The notes beneath the pieces are model-generated. The model had not been told where the DNA came from, did no database searches, and saw only the letters and a program-made list of their open reading frames with translations. This document shows, piece after piece, positions 1 through 10,869 of a stretch of 64,000 nt of DNA (positions are counted from its first letter, which is position 1; each line of letters opens with the position of its first letter). A program made the position numbers and the translations under genes. Source of the DNA: Apostichopus japonicus (Eukaryota; Echinodermata; Holothuroidea; Aspidochirotida; Stichopodidae); contig NC_092566.1 in NCBI RefSeq assembly GCF_037975245.1, positions 8,908,001 to 8,972,000 of the forward strand, written 5' to 3'.

Positions 1-1248
1 TGAAAAATAAAGAAAACAAAACATTAGTCATCAATGTGAAGCCATGACATCACACCTGCTTGCTTCAAGTTTACTTCTGGTGTAAAATGTGACAATTTCA
101 GCTGCTAATATCTCGAGAACGGAACTTAGGGAATTGAATGAAAGTTCCAGCAGAATGCTTAACTTAAGTTCCTCTTTAACATATCAAACTTAATTTGGGT
201 CTGGACTATTCTTTTCAGCCCCCCCCCCCCAAAAAAAAACATATCTATAACTAAAGGAGAAACAAAAGTAGGGTTACACTGTTCTAATCACATTGTCGCT
301 ACAAAAGCTTGGAAAGAGCAGAGACCACATCTCTTACAAAACCAAGGCCATACACCTCACTTCGTATGAACTCCCATGCAGTTCGTACTTGATATCCAGT
401 ACATAATGAGACTTAAAGAATTTAGTCAACAGCTGGAGGATGGGCTACAGTCCAATTATTACAAATGCTTGCTTCGGTTTATACCGCTCCGAGCCAAGTG
501 CCAGAACAAAAGGTTATCGATGGTCTTCGTTTGAAATTTTGCCATAAATACTCTGCCAAACAGATACAACCTGAAATTTGAAGAAACAGGGAAATTTATT
601 TCATCTTTCAAAAACACAAATAAAGAGGCTATTATAAAGAATGTGGAGAAAACCATGTTAATCCTTTAAGAAGTGGGTCTAAATATGGAAAAGAATCATC
701 AATTAAAATGAGAAAAAAATAGTCCTCCTGATTTTGTCAAGAAAATCCTAAAAATTTGGTTTACAGGAAGGTGACCTGGAACAACATTGGTGCAGTAGTT
801 CATAGGGTCACTAGTACATATAACATTAAAAAGAATGTTCTTAAATAATTACTTCACACTACAAGCTTACCAAATGGTGAAATGTCAATGGATATACTCT
901 ATCCATTATATATCCTACAAATACTTCATGTGGGTTACTTTAGTTGTTCTACCCTTAGGCATATAGGTTCAGGTTGATGGTTCTGGTTGCTTCGGCAAAA
1001 TATATGTTGTACACTTTTTCAATTATCTGCATTATTATAACCATGGACAAAAGCTTCTAGACTTAATCCGTGGAACAGTCACTGTTACAGTACACTTAAC
1101 ACAAGGAGAATGATGTAATGATAATGAGGTTGGCAAAGCATGGAAAAAAAGTCTTGTACTAAAAGCATCCTCTTTTATTACTGTATAATCCACAGTATTG
1201 AAGCAGACTTTGATTGTTTCCTCAACTTTTCAGAATAAAGGATGATTT
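1..1248. other. No gene seen
   Basis: AT-rich sequence with only short, unconserved reading frames. There is a C10/A9 homopolymer junction near 220-240. I see no splice-flanked exon and no element with recognisable ends. Confidence 0.5.
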
Positions 1249-1420
1249 GAGGGTGTGGACCACCTATTCACCCAGTTATGTCATCACTGCGTATGTGATG
1301 CCATTGCTGTTTGGGTTATATAAACCAGAATGCAAAATGCATTGAGGTTTCGATGACTTCATTGCACTAGACTTCTGGTTGTAAGTATAACTAGCTGTTA
1401 GAATAGAAATGGCCCGAACC
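1249..1420. repeat. Dispersed repeat fragment with copies at 12580 and 18605
   Basis: Bases 1249-1318 recur almost unchanged in the same orientation at 12580-12649. Bases 1316-1420 recur in reverse complement at about 18605-18715, where they sit next to the inverted copy of 3209-4114. Together these suggest a repeat family whose left copy is split by unrelated DNA between 1421 and 3208. The family is not recognised. Confidence 0.6.
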
Positions 1421-3208
1421 AACATTTTGATACAATAACATAAACACAGATCAGTCCACTGTACGTGGCTGTACACACCTCCACCAAAAGCAATAGGGGT
1501 CTTGTACTCAATATTATGAATCCACACACCAAGTATAAGAGGTATCCACGTTTTTCATCATTAGATATCATGTAAAAGGTTTTTCAGAGTTTGACCTCTG
1601 TCACAAGTGACACATAGTGACCCTTTCTAGAAAGTAACGCTCAATTGATAATCAAGAAACCACGCAAACACTCTGCTTTTAATTCTCATGGATTTATTGG
1701 CACGAGATATTTCAATGATTATTGGTAAAAGAAAACATAAAAGAAATGCACATATGAAAATAACTACACCCCCTTGGATACTTATCCAGTGAATCCTACC
1801 CCCTTTATGCTAACTGACACTGCTATAGTACGCTTTAGGACAGGCTTCAGAAGATCACCGCCCACAAGGTAGTCGCTATAGGCGGAGTCAAACCATTCAG
1901 CTTTTCGCACGTGTCAAAGTAGGATACCTGTATCCGGCGTCTTAAAAGTGTGGACCAGACCACATCTATCGGCACGGAAGAATACCCCCGTGACCCCAAG
2001 CAGTTAGTTTTGGAGTCACCAAAAATAAAACCCTGTAGACAAACAGAGGAACAAAACCATTCCTAATATTTGTTTTAAACATACGGTCAATTTCCCGAAG
2101 CAAAACTACGATTGATTTATCGCAACTTATAAAGGACATTTTAACTCTCACTCCTTCGAGACACATTAACGTAAACATGATACAGCATTTCCTTTGCTTT
2201 CTAAAAATAATCTTACAAATTTTTCACAATAAATTCTTTACGCGACAAATTTAAGATCTGCCCTTGTTCCTCAAACAATTAAGGCTCTTATATATTTAGT
2301 TTACTCTTCCCTTTTCTTTACAGGGAGTCCTCTACTTTGTTAAGCCATCTGAAGGTTTTTTTAGAAGATTTCCTATCACATTGTACATATTCACGTGATA
2401 CAACAAATAAATCAATCAATCAAATATAAATTCCATACAATCTCAATAATAAACCAATTATGCGACAAAATGAAACTACCTCTCGTTACATGTAGTAGTC
2501 TCAGCATTTCTACCAGGTATTCGACCACTTTTAAGAATTTCATTTCAATTCAAGCACTTTGGATCATACAGTTTACTTACAAATAAATTTACGAAATGAT
2601 GACACTCTCTCATTTAATGTGGTCCTAGAATATACCAATTTTACATTAATACTTAGAATACTCACAGATTATTGGGGGTCGCCTGCCCGTAATCTGGTTT
2701 ACTATACAGCAAACTCCGCTTGTCACAAACGAATAAAGCACGTGCGTCGAGAATATACGGTATTGTAGCGGCTTGTTCTCAATAACAAGTATACGCAAAA
2801 TTTTCCTCATTGACAATATAATACTAACTCAATTTAAGACCTCATTGCCTTTTTATGAATATATAACTCCCGTTCTCAATAACGGAGAAACTACCTCTCT
2901 GCCCGACGTGATATCGTTACCAGATGGAATGCAACTCACTAACTTTCCTGTACCCCACCCTAACATCAACTTTGCACACAAAAAAAAACACGAATCTAAT
3001 ATGACGTAACGGCTCTTACAATTTGTAAGCACAGGTATTCCGATATATCTCGGTGAAACATACCAACAATAAGGAGCCGAGAAACCCGGAATTTAGTTAC
3101 TCTTTATATGCGATACAGGTGCTCCAATGCACACAGTGAAGCATATCAATACCAGGAATTTTGCATCCACTTACGTGACAACCTCTGGTGATGATCCAAA
3201 GGACATCA
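1421..3208. other. No gene seen; probable insertion within a repeat
   Basis: This stretch separates two segments (1316-1420 and 3209-4114) that are almost adjacent in their inverted copy at 17561-18715, so it is probably a later insertion. Its own ends were not identified. The short reading frames at 2395-3009 overlap one another and show no exon signals. Confidence 0.4.
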
Positions 3209-4114
3209 GACCTCCTTATCAACAAGATGCTTGTACTCAATATGGCAAATCCATATACCATCTATGAAAAGTACCCATGATTTCTACCATGAGAAATCAT
3301 GTTTTCAAGGTTTTCAGGCCTCAACAAATATTTTTAAAGTATTCGCTATTTGGCGACCGTGACTAAAAATTACTCGCCACATTTCACTCGCCACTATGCC
3401 TATAATTGCTGTTCAAGTCTCCATAGTACAGATCTACAACATAAATACTTTTTGTGAAGAAAGATTAGGCACTTTGGCAGATGCATGGTGCTACGTAATT
3501 GCACATTGGAAAGTTATGTTTCTGTGTGATCAAAAAATTTAACCTTTTTCCACCGTAGGTGCATGAACAAAGCAAAATATGACACAGAATCATAAATAAG
3601 CAGCTTGGCCCACTTTTGTGTCTCCAAAAATTAAGTATAGGCCCACAACATCTGTAAAAGTACCGACGAAGATAGCTTGGCTTCTGTTACATGAGGACTC
3701 GTCTATTTTACTAGGCATAAACTATATATATTAGCTAGGTGTGCGCGAGTTCTAAGCCTATACAGTACCTTACTGCTCCTTTGAACAGCTACTCGATCAG
3801 CGCGACTTCGTACAATTGCCCCGTAATTTATCTTGTCTTTTAGCTACAGATTGATGCGCGAAAACATATCGCTATTACTCCATTACACTGCCTAAATCAA
3901 AGCGATCTTTTACGCAATGAAAATCTGAGGTTGTAAGAGCATCTATCTTCCAAAAATCATAGCAGCAACAACAGCAAACTTGTCTCAAAACTCCTTAAAT
4001 TGTTTCATACTTTGCAAATTATGACTGATAGCCAGTAGGAAAATGCCTTAAGAAATAATTAAGCAGATGTTTTGCCATCTGAAGAGTATTGGTATTCTGA
4101 CTGGTATTCTTCAC
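3209..4114 (+). repeat. Inverted-pair repeat, left copy
   Basis: Reads as the reverse complement of 17561-18490 with scattered substitutions and small indels. The shared part runs from a GACCTC-like start to the phrase ACTGGTATTCTTCACGT near 4114. No long reading frame is conserved in either copy, so this looks like a non-autonomous mobile element or a fragment of one. No terminal repeats or TSD could be fixed. Confidence 0.65.
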
Positions 4115-4557
4115 GTACTTCATAATTATCCCAAGCAATAAATTTGTTCTCATGTGGATTTTGGAGCTAATAACAGTTACTGCATGTTAGAAAATGTTTT
4201 AAACGAGATCTGTACTTACTCATCTTGATCCACCCCAAGTACCATGTGTGTTCCTCCCGAGGCTACCATGGATTCGTGTATCTAGAAGAGGTAAAAAAAT
4301 AAGTAAAATATCTTCAGCGTGGAAAGGTATTGTGGCAAGGGAGCCAAACCTGTTATCAACCTACAGTAGGTAATAATGTTTTTTTCAAAGGATGGTTTGA
4401 TGTTGTTACATAACTGTTAGTAACTGGTTTTGGTGCTGTTTGAAGTAAAATCCTTTTCTTGATATGGTGCAAGTTAACGTTTCTTATTACAGTCATAAAA
4501 TGTACGTTTTAGAAGTTTCTGCCACGTGGTGTGCTAAAGTGTAAGAGCAAGTCTTCC

Positions 4558-4966
4558 CACATTTGGTGATGTATAAAAGTAAGTTGGCCTGACGTTTTGA
4601 TCCTAGCAGGATCTTCTTCAGAGGCTGAATGACAAGTAACAGTAACAGAATGGACAAAAACACGCACAGAATACAGACAGGTTAATGAGCACGGTGGACA
4701 CAATGAGATACATGTAAGGGGATTAGTAGACAAGGGATGGAGAGAAGAAAGCAACAGGGGAAGAGGAGAGGTAGGAGATAAACAGTGGAGGGACAAAGGG
4801 AGGATTAAAGGAACGGGGTAGGTAATAAACTGGAGAAGGACAAAGACAGAAAGGTGTGGAGAGAGGGGGTGGAAGAGAGCTGTGAGAAGAGGAGTGATGG
4901 GGGGGGGGGAGAGGGAACAAGGGAGAAGGAGGGTAGGACAGAGGAAAAGTACTCACATTTGGTGAT
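4558..4966 (-). mobile_element. Short retroelement with 13-bp TSD and a hammerhead-like 3' part
   Basis: The 13-base direct repeat CACATTTGGTGAT occurs at 4558-4570 and 4954-4966, so a 383-bp element occupies 4571-4953. Read on the minus strand it starts with a long pyrimidine-rich tract, continues through a block shared with 14700-14872, and ends with a hammerhead-like fold and the tail TTACTTTTATAC. The host DNA on the high side (5166 down to 4955) is an open minus-strand frame of about 70 codons that the insertion interrupts. Whether that frame was ever coding is unknown. Penelope-like elements and retrozymes are known to carry hammerheads; assignment to either is inference. Confidence 0.6.
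4587..4625 (-). ncRNA. Hammerhead-ribozyme-like motif, decayed
   Basis: On the minus strand the order is GCCT, CTGAAGA, a GATCC/GGATC hairpin with a short loop, AAAAC, GTC, AGGC. This matches hammerhead logic: stem I (GCCU with AGGC), a CUGANGA box, stem II, the GAAA box, a minimal ACGU stem III and a GUC cleavage triplet. Two departures argue against activity: the GAAA box reads AAAA, losing the catalytic G12, and one unpaired A precedes stem II. Confidence 0.5.
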
Positions 4967-5966
4967 AGCAGAACACATTCTTTGGTTTCAGGTAGAGTCA
5001 TTGTCTTATCATATTGTTGGAGATCTGTTGGATCTGTTTTCAATGTCATGCTGTAAATTTGTGCTGTCATCATTTGATGTGGTTTGAATTCACACCAATA
5101 ATCTTTCTGCTTAAAGCAGCATTTTGCATCCTTTTCTATGATTTTTCTCAACCTCACTGACTCCACTATGCCATAACGACATACATAACTAGCTTATCTA
5201 TTTAAATCTAACTTCAAATGGTGGCATAAAAGTCGAAAAATTTGCAACTTTCAACTTTGTTTTTCTCCAAGATATTTTCCGTTGGGATCCCAATAAACCT
5301 CGCCCATAATATGAATATTTAAACACTACGAACGTCATTGACCAATACGTAATACAACACCATGCCTTATTTGTGCACAGTCTATATGGCAGTTGTACAA
5401 GGGAGTTCCATAACAACTCCCTGGTTGTACCAACGCAAAGTCTTGAATCTATTTTTAGCAACGGCTCATACTAAACCTGCATCTCTGATTGGTTGAATTC
5501 AAACTAGTGGGTTTGGGGGAACTGTATGCATTTAGTTTTAAATGTGGAATTTGTTGTGGACACTCTTCTCGTTATCTGCAAATATCCTTAATTACTCGCC
5601 AATTAACGTTGTTGGCAGGGAAAAACTTGGCTAATATCTTAGTTTGCTGTTTTGTGATTGATATATGTAGAACTCTTGATGGACATGTCAAAAAAGTAGA
5701 AAACGGCGACCAAACGCGAAATGCAGCTGTAAGTTTCTTGTTTCCTTCAATTTGCATGTTGTATGTTCTGGTATTTTAGTGAGGAGTATGTCAACTATTT
5801 TTCGAAGAAATTGTCAACAACATTAGTATGCTAAACAATTAGTTTTAGGCATTTAGTGAGATGTTTGTGTTTGTAGTCCAGTTTATAAATACTTGGTGCT
5901 AGTCAGGTGCTTGCCTAATTTCGTTTTTGGGGCTTTTTAAAGTGAAATGCTCCTTCAGAAAAGTCA
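4967..5966. other. No gene supported
   Basis: Contains the open minus-strand frame 5166-4955 that abuts the 4571-4953 insertion, and short overlapping frames on both strands near 5490-5780. There are no convincing splice pairs. A self-complementary GGGAGTTCCATAACAACTCCC lies near 5400. A similar GGGAGTTG-type palindrome occurs at 20060-20150. Confidence 0.35.
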
Positions 5967-6141
5967 CCCAGGAAAGAATCTGGGCACGAAAACTAAACAG
6001 CCGAACGACTGATCCGCTCTGAACCCTAGTCCCCTTGCAGCGGGACTATGACTGTGTGATCATCATTACATGTGTATCACGATTCCCCTCAAAAGGGAAC
6101 AGATACTACACATGATCTTAGCCAAAAGGCAGAGAAGCGAT
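5967..6141 (-). ncRNA. U2 snRNA 5' end fused to unrelated sequence
   Basis: Read from 6141 downwards, the first 45 bases (to 6097) match the canonical U2 snRNA start with about two mismatches, including GGCCTTTTGGCTAAGATC with one change and the branch-site recognition region GTGTAGTATCTGTTC. After that U2 similarity stops: no Sm site of the AATTTTTGG kind and no U2 stems III-IV are visible. Instead CATGTGTA pairs with TACACATG and TTCCC with GGGAA, forming a hairpin that would bury the branch-site sequence. A second hairpin, CCCAG...CTGGG, lies at 5967-5984. It is best read as a U2-derived pseudogene or U2-headed SINE rather than a working spliceosomal RNA. Confidence 0.55.
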
Positions 6142-6157
6142 TTTTTGGGCATTTTAA

Positions 6158-6539
6158 AGGGTGTGAAGACTCCTGCAAAAAGAAACTTCTAATGCCGGTA
6201 ATCTGACTGAGTTTCAAATGTGGGGTAACAGAAGTGTTAGACACCACCACCGATCCCAGAAAATACACACACAGCTTGCTACCGTCGGTAAGTAGACACT
6301 AGTATACAGCATGGAGGTAATGTGCACAGTCAGTACATACAGCTGCGGTCAATACCCACAGCACAGTATACAAACGATGCAGCGATGGACATCTCAGGTC
6401 CAGCTCTAGATAACAAGGTATCACGTATCATTACTGTCTGCATTTTGTAGCGACACAAACAAAAAACGTCACTTGCAAGCAACGGAAAGTTAACTTTTTC
6501 AGATGGCCGCACGCGGTTTGGGGCGAGTCTTCAATGCCT
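6158..6539 (+). mobile_element. TTAA-flanked MITE, copy 1
   Basis: Bounded by TTAA at 6154-6157 and 6540-6543. The ends are imperfect inverted repeats, AGGGTGTGAAGACTC at the left and the complement of AGGCATTGAAGACTC at the right. Two further copies lie at 18884-19245 and 61323-61683. TTAA duplication is known for piggyBac and Kolobok superfamilies; which one drives this family cannot be told without an autonomous copy. The short frame that starts near its right end is incidental. Confidence 0.8.
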
Positions 6540-6830
6540 TTAAAATGAGTAGTGTTCTAGTTAAATGTGGTTTGGTTTTTCTAACATTATTCATATCTTA
6601 TTGTCTTTGTAATTCATTAACACATTATGGAAAAACCACTTCATATGAGCTTCTTGTTAATGTCAAGATTTGTTTTGATGTCGTGTAAAATAAATCATGC
6701 TCAATGCAATGCAAGTAAATGGAATAATTAACTATGTCATGCAGCATAATCTGTGGTTTTGTTAGTGATGAAAACTACACGTTGGTGCAGTAAATGGGTT
6801 TTTTTAAACGGTGAACGAAAATATATGTAC

Positions 6831-7046
6831 CTTGACCATTGTAAGGTCCGTGGACTTGATACTTGTTTTATTATTGTACACGTCCACTTCTACGTTCGTC
6901 AGACTGATAGGTGCCCCAGTATCTGCTGTCGTCACTCGATCTGCCAATTCTCCCAAAAGCTTGCAGCTTATTTTGGTCTTGGTGGCTGTGTCCTCCAGGA
7001 GAAAGTCTTGCCTTTTCCAAGTTTTTCCCGTTCTTAATGGGAATAC
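6831..7046 (-). CDS. Exon with OB-fold/RPA-like segment
   Basis: A 216-base exon with no stop, starting after a CTTACCAG acceptor and ending at CAAG|GTACAT; both borders fall in phase 0. The 72 residues read VFPLRTGKTWKRQDFLLED, then KISCKLLGELADR, then GAPISLTNVEVDVY. This beta-rich pattern (RQDFLLEDTATKTKI followed by LTNVEVDVYNN) resembles the OB folds of RPA1-type single-strand DNA-binding proteins, from knowledge of the family and without a search. It joins in phase with the upstream exon 9701-9839. The 3' exons of the gene are not identified; they would lie below 6831, where I find only the MITE and the U2-like sequence. It could be a host gene or a domesticated or transposon-borne RPA-like gene. 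Confidence 0.55.
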
Positions 7047-7768
7047 CTGGTAAGAAAATTTGCCAGTTCGTGAAAAGTTTGTTGTGTGGTAAATAAAAGA
7101 TGTGCAAAGATCATTTGGTGTCATATGGGGTTAAGTTGTGAAAACTGTGTAATACTGATTTTTCATTAAGAAATCGCGTTCTTACAAGTTTCGTATTTGA
7201 TTAAAGGTGTTGTGAATGAGGTTGCAGGGAGGTGAGGGTTGGGGTGGGGGAGTCTTTACTAGTTGCAGACTTGGATATCATGTAGTTATTATTCTATAAT
7301 GTTGTTAAGGCAGGGTATTGCTCATTAGTTCATTAGTGCTGATCGTTGGCTCTTTGTTTGCAAACCATTAATAGCATAGCTTTTTGTGTATGCTGCGATT
7401 CTGGTTACAGTGTTGGAGTTACTGCAATAAATAGACACATGAAATTTGTTCTGTGGTGCATTAATTGTCTTTGTTCTTTTGTATCATAGATTATTTGTAA
7501 AAAATCTCGGTGCTAAAACAGTGAACATCTTTAATTTACATCGTTTCAAAAAATCAAAATTCTCAAATGCATCTACTATGTGGCTACTATATCTTGTAGC
7601 ACGAATAATAAAAGCAAACAATGAGTGATGTAACAGCATGTATTGTTGTGATGATTAGTTTGCATGTGTTTCAGTAGAATGACATTCAGCGTTCTTGGCT
7701 AGGTTTTACCTTAGTGGCAGATCTGTCTTGCAAAATGGAATTATTCTATGTCTGCATTGACACACACT
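7047..7768. other. Intron-like sequence, no exon seen
   Basis: This lies between exons on the minus strand of the OB-fold gene. It includes a G-rich stretch near 7225-7252. No further splice-bounded open exon is recognised. Confidence 0.4.
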
Positions 7769-7927
7769 TATAGGCGTAGGAGGCTGGGGAGGCTGCAGCC
7801 CCCCCCCAACCAACAAAAATTTTTGTGAAAATTTGGGCAATATGCTGAGAATTTTTCGGGCACCTACGGAAAGAAAAATAATTTGCAATGTGTTTTTCAA
7901 TGGTTAAAATGGGCTCCTAAGCCTATG
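7769..7927. mobile_element. hAT-type MITE, TATAGGCGTAGGAG family, copy 1
   Basis: A perfect 8-bp TSD, CACACACT, flanks the element at 7761-7768 and 7928-7935. The ends are inverted repeats, TATAGGCGTAGGAG at the left and CTCCTAAGCCTATG at the right. A longer relative lies at 57853-58303. Eight-base duplications are the known hallmark of hAT elements. Confidence 0.8.
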
Positions 7928-9700
7928 CACACACTATCAGACAACGATAAATGTGAACCAGGACACTGTTGAAAAATGTCAAATCGTTTGGCCGAGAATA
8001 TTAAGCAAGTTTTGAATTTGCTTATGCACAGTAATTAAACATTGTTTTGGGCTGAATGTTGTATTGCTGAGAGTTTTCTGTCAAGCATTCCTACGAATTT
8101 GGAACAGGTCTTTTTTTTAGTACAGCTCGGTGCTAGTGTAGTTTTGTGAGATTCTGTTAGATTTTGCGATATTTAGCGGCAAGCTGCTGAAAGCAGCATT
8201 TTGCGTTGAGCCGTCCTTTTCCTAAATTTTCCCGTGTCTATCTAATTTTGTATCATTTTGCAATCACAAACGACAATACTGAGGCTTTTTTCGTATTTTT
8301 TTCCTGCATTAGAATCGTCAATTACCAAGTAGGCCTAATTAAGGCTTTTATACGTTTGATATATGCATTTACTATTTATCACATGTAGCTCTACAGACCA
8401 CCTATTCAGATTCAATGAATCAGCGAAGACATGTTTATGTTTGACTTGGCGCTAAAATTAGACTCATTAATTGGTTAAGGGTGATATATTGCAGTAAAGA
8501 ATACACACACGCAGGCCTACCGTACACGGTAGCAAAGCATTGCGTTGTATAGTTGCTACATGCACACATTATTATAACCTATCGACGGATCGTAAAAAAA
8601 AAAGAATAAAATAATGGAGAAGCGCTCGAGTGGGAATTATAATACGTTTTCAAGAGAGGAAAATAACAGCCCCCATTGTGCTTCACGCATATAGCTGCAT
8701 TACCTTTATAGCATAAGGCACTGCATCAATGATCCTGTGTGTTTATAACGTTATTCAGGCCTAACCAGTGTGAAAGTCGCACGATAAAAGTTCTGATTTT
8801 ACCACAGTCACTATAGCTGTAGTCTATGTGAGAGTGATACAAAGAGCAATACAGTATCGAGTTCTTCCTTGTGTCATGAATTCCTCCCTCATGTATCCTT
8901 GTTGCAAAGCAGGTTTATTTTCGGGGAACGCCAAAATTTCTTGGGTTTTTCGAATGGATATCGTAGGTTAATAGGAATAGCGTACTGTCCCGTTGCGCAT
9001 TCCATCTCCTCAGCTGATTTTGTTTACTGTTTATCTTGCTATTCAAATGATCTTGTCCGTTAAACATATACACAAGATTCCCATTAGTGGGAGGAGTGTA
9101 TTTAAGTCAGAGATTCAAAATACGCAATTCAGAAAATGTGGTTTGTTATGCACTTTTCGAGAATAGTTTGAGTTGAAACTTTACAGTTAGCTTGTTTTCT
9201 TCATTGTTATAGTATCCTAACATTGGCGAAATCTCGAGAAGCAACGGAGATTGCTGCATTAAGGGTTGTTTTTAATGGTTCGGCAATATTTTCTAAAGCA
9301 GATTGTGTGCAGCGTTAGCTTGATATTGAGTAATCGTAATTTTTTTTGCGTTTCTGTTATTGAAGACTCTTCAAGTGTGGCGGAATGTGTCAATGACTTG
9401 GATCTGTATATCACGCGTCATGAGATCATTATATCCCCTATGGCATTTATTATTAGGTGTTCATGTACAGTGCTTGAAAAAAGTTGTATGAGTGGAGTGT
9501 TGTTGTGTATAATGATAAAGCAGTGCTGTATGTATGTGTCTTGGCAGTGTGGTCGGTGTTCAGTACAGGATTCATCCCTCGCGCGTAACACTATTATATA
9601 TATAAAGGATAATGTAACATGCTGTAACAATTTTTGACATTCTAGTAGAAATTTGAAAAAAGGAACAGCTATGTCTTCTTTCAGCAGTCAAATTACATAC
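7928..9700. other. Probable intron, nothing else identified
   Basis: A long gap between the exons at 6831-7046 and 9701-9839. Short frames occur on both strands without splice context. The insertion at 7769-7927 shows that the intron accepts mobile elements. Confidence 0.35.
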
Positions 9701-9839
9701 CTGGTCAATTCTGCCTTCAATTGACAGCTTTCTTTTTTTAAGGCGACGCCAAAGCCTCTGGCAAAGTGGCTTGTGGTGGATGGAAGAACCTCTCAACTAC
9801 TTCCTTGTTCACATCAAATGCCTTCCCAGTCTGGAATAT
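9701..9839 (-). CDS. Exon upstream of the OB-fold exon, frameshifted
   Basis: Bounded by a CAACAG acceptor and a CCAG|GTATGT donor. From the acceptor the frame reads IFQTGKAFDVNKEVVE and on to LPEALASP, then hits a stop in CCTTAAAAAAAG. One base over, the frame reads KKRKLSIEGRIDQ and joins phase 0 to the next exon. A one-base difference at the T/A homopolymer would make the whole exon open. This is either a pseudogene lesion or a sequencing error in a homopolymer; both readings look protein-like on their own side of the break. The KKRK stretch would suit a nuclear protein. Confidence 0.45.
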
Positions 9840-9995
9840 CTGTTGAGAGGAAATAAATTTTCAGCTCATTTATGCACGTGAGCCATTAGGAAAGCAATTA
9901 TGGTGTATAATGTTTTCAGAGACTATGTGTTTAGTTGAGTCCATCAAATCAATGTTCTTTGGGAATGGTGTGGTTGGATGCTGCATGTATCTTTA

Positions 9996-10258
9996 AGCTC
10001 ACTGAAGTTTAAACTGTTTTAGAAGTTCATATGTTATGTAGAATGTTTTCAATATAAATGTGTTAAATTCATAAATGTCTTCATGAAGGCAACTTTTTTT
10101 TTTGGTAGATCCCATAAGGGTTTTAGTTGTATTAAAGTTAGTGATTCCTGCATCTGGTAAGCATTGATTCCTCATCTGCTGTTTTAGTGAAATGTGGTTC
10201 AGGTTTTGAACATTTGACATGTCTGTGCTAGATGCAGTTGTACGAGGTGATTCTTCTT
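9996..10258 (-). CDS. Candidate exon, weakly bounded
   Basis: A minus-strand frame reads TPEEEESPRTTASSTD followed by MSNVQNLNHISLKQQ and later TKTLMGSTKKK. The acidic and serine-rich composition looks like a disordered linker of a nuclear protein. It lies between the first coding exon (10617-10867) and 9701-9839, as an extra exon of the same gene would. The acceptor (CTCCAG or CCAAG) and donor (TTCA|GTGAGC) are poor and the phases to its neighbours do not close, so borders are approximate and the exon may be false. Confidence 0.25.
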
Positions 10259-10274
10259 CTTCTGGAGTTTTGAC

Positions 10275-10544
10275 TTGGAATATGTCTTACTCATTTCTTA
10301 CCTGAACTCAACAGGTCATTACAAGGCCACAGTCTGTGCACACATTAATGAGCATGCACTAGTCATGATGATAGCATTGATGCGAATGTTGTTATCTGTT
10401 TTAAGAACTTGGAATACGTCTTACTTATTTCTATGTCTGCACTCAACAGGTCATTACAAGGCCACAGTCTGTGCACACATTAATGAGAATGCATATACTA
10501 GACATGATAGCATTGATGCGAATGTTGTTTATCTGTTTTAAGAA
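10275..10544. repeat. Two-unit direct tandem repeat, about 134 bp each
   Basis: 10275-10409 and 10410-10544 are near copies, sharing for example TCATTACAAGGCCACAGTCT and GCACACATTAATGAG. It lies in the presumed intron between two minus-strand exons. Small indels separate the copies, so the duplication is not brand new. Confidence 0.75.
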
Positions 10545-10616
10545 CATTGATTTGTTCAAAGACACACAAGGTATTAATAGCGCCATATTTTATCAACCAA
10601 CTACATCAGAAGTTAC

Positions 10617-10869
10617 CTTGAGGAGTCTTCATACAGCGTCAATCGGTTGGTGCCATCCTCTTGATTTGCGTTTAAGCTGTATTTGTGGATGACAAAGAAT
10701 TTGTTTTTTTTTAGTTTAGTGGCCAAGTTAGAGGTGTGTGTGCCTGTAGGGTTCTGAATATACCCCTCAAGTATATCTTGACTTGAAGACAGGGCATAGA
10801 ATGCAGCGTTGTAACCGCTGCTGGTGGATTCCGTTAACACGTATACTGCGTAAGGTTTTGAAGCCATTT
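10617..10869 (-). CDS. First coding exon of the OB-fold gene (predicted)
   Basis: A CATTTCAG acceptor precedes AAATGG and a TCAAG|GTAACT donor ends the exon. With ATG at 10867 it encodes 83 residues plus two bases of the next codon. The protein begins MASKPYAVYVLTEST, continues ILEGYIQNP and LKKNKFFVIHKY, and ends NRLTLYEDSS. The alternation of short beta-like stretches (YAVYVL, KFFVIHKY, RLTLYED) would suit another small beta-barrel, but that is inference. An intron directly before the ATG suggests a 5' UTR intron. The exon ends in phase 2 and does not join 9701-9839 in the coding frame, so at least one exon between them is missing from this model. Confidence 0.5.

Noticed and set aside
4723-5166. 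147-codon minus-strand frame with a proline/serine-rich tail
   Set aside because: The tail is the pyrimidine tract of the inserted 383-bp element. Only the first 70 codons are outside it, and they have no independent support.
6503-6688. Plus-strand frame beginning MAARGLGRVFNAFK
   Set aside because: The start lies in the terminal repeat of a TTAA MITE and the rest has no counterpart at the other two copies.
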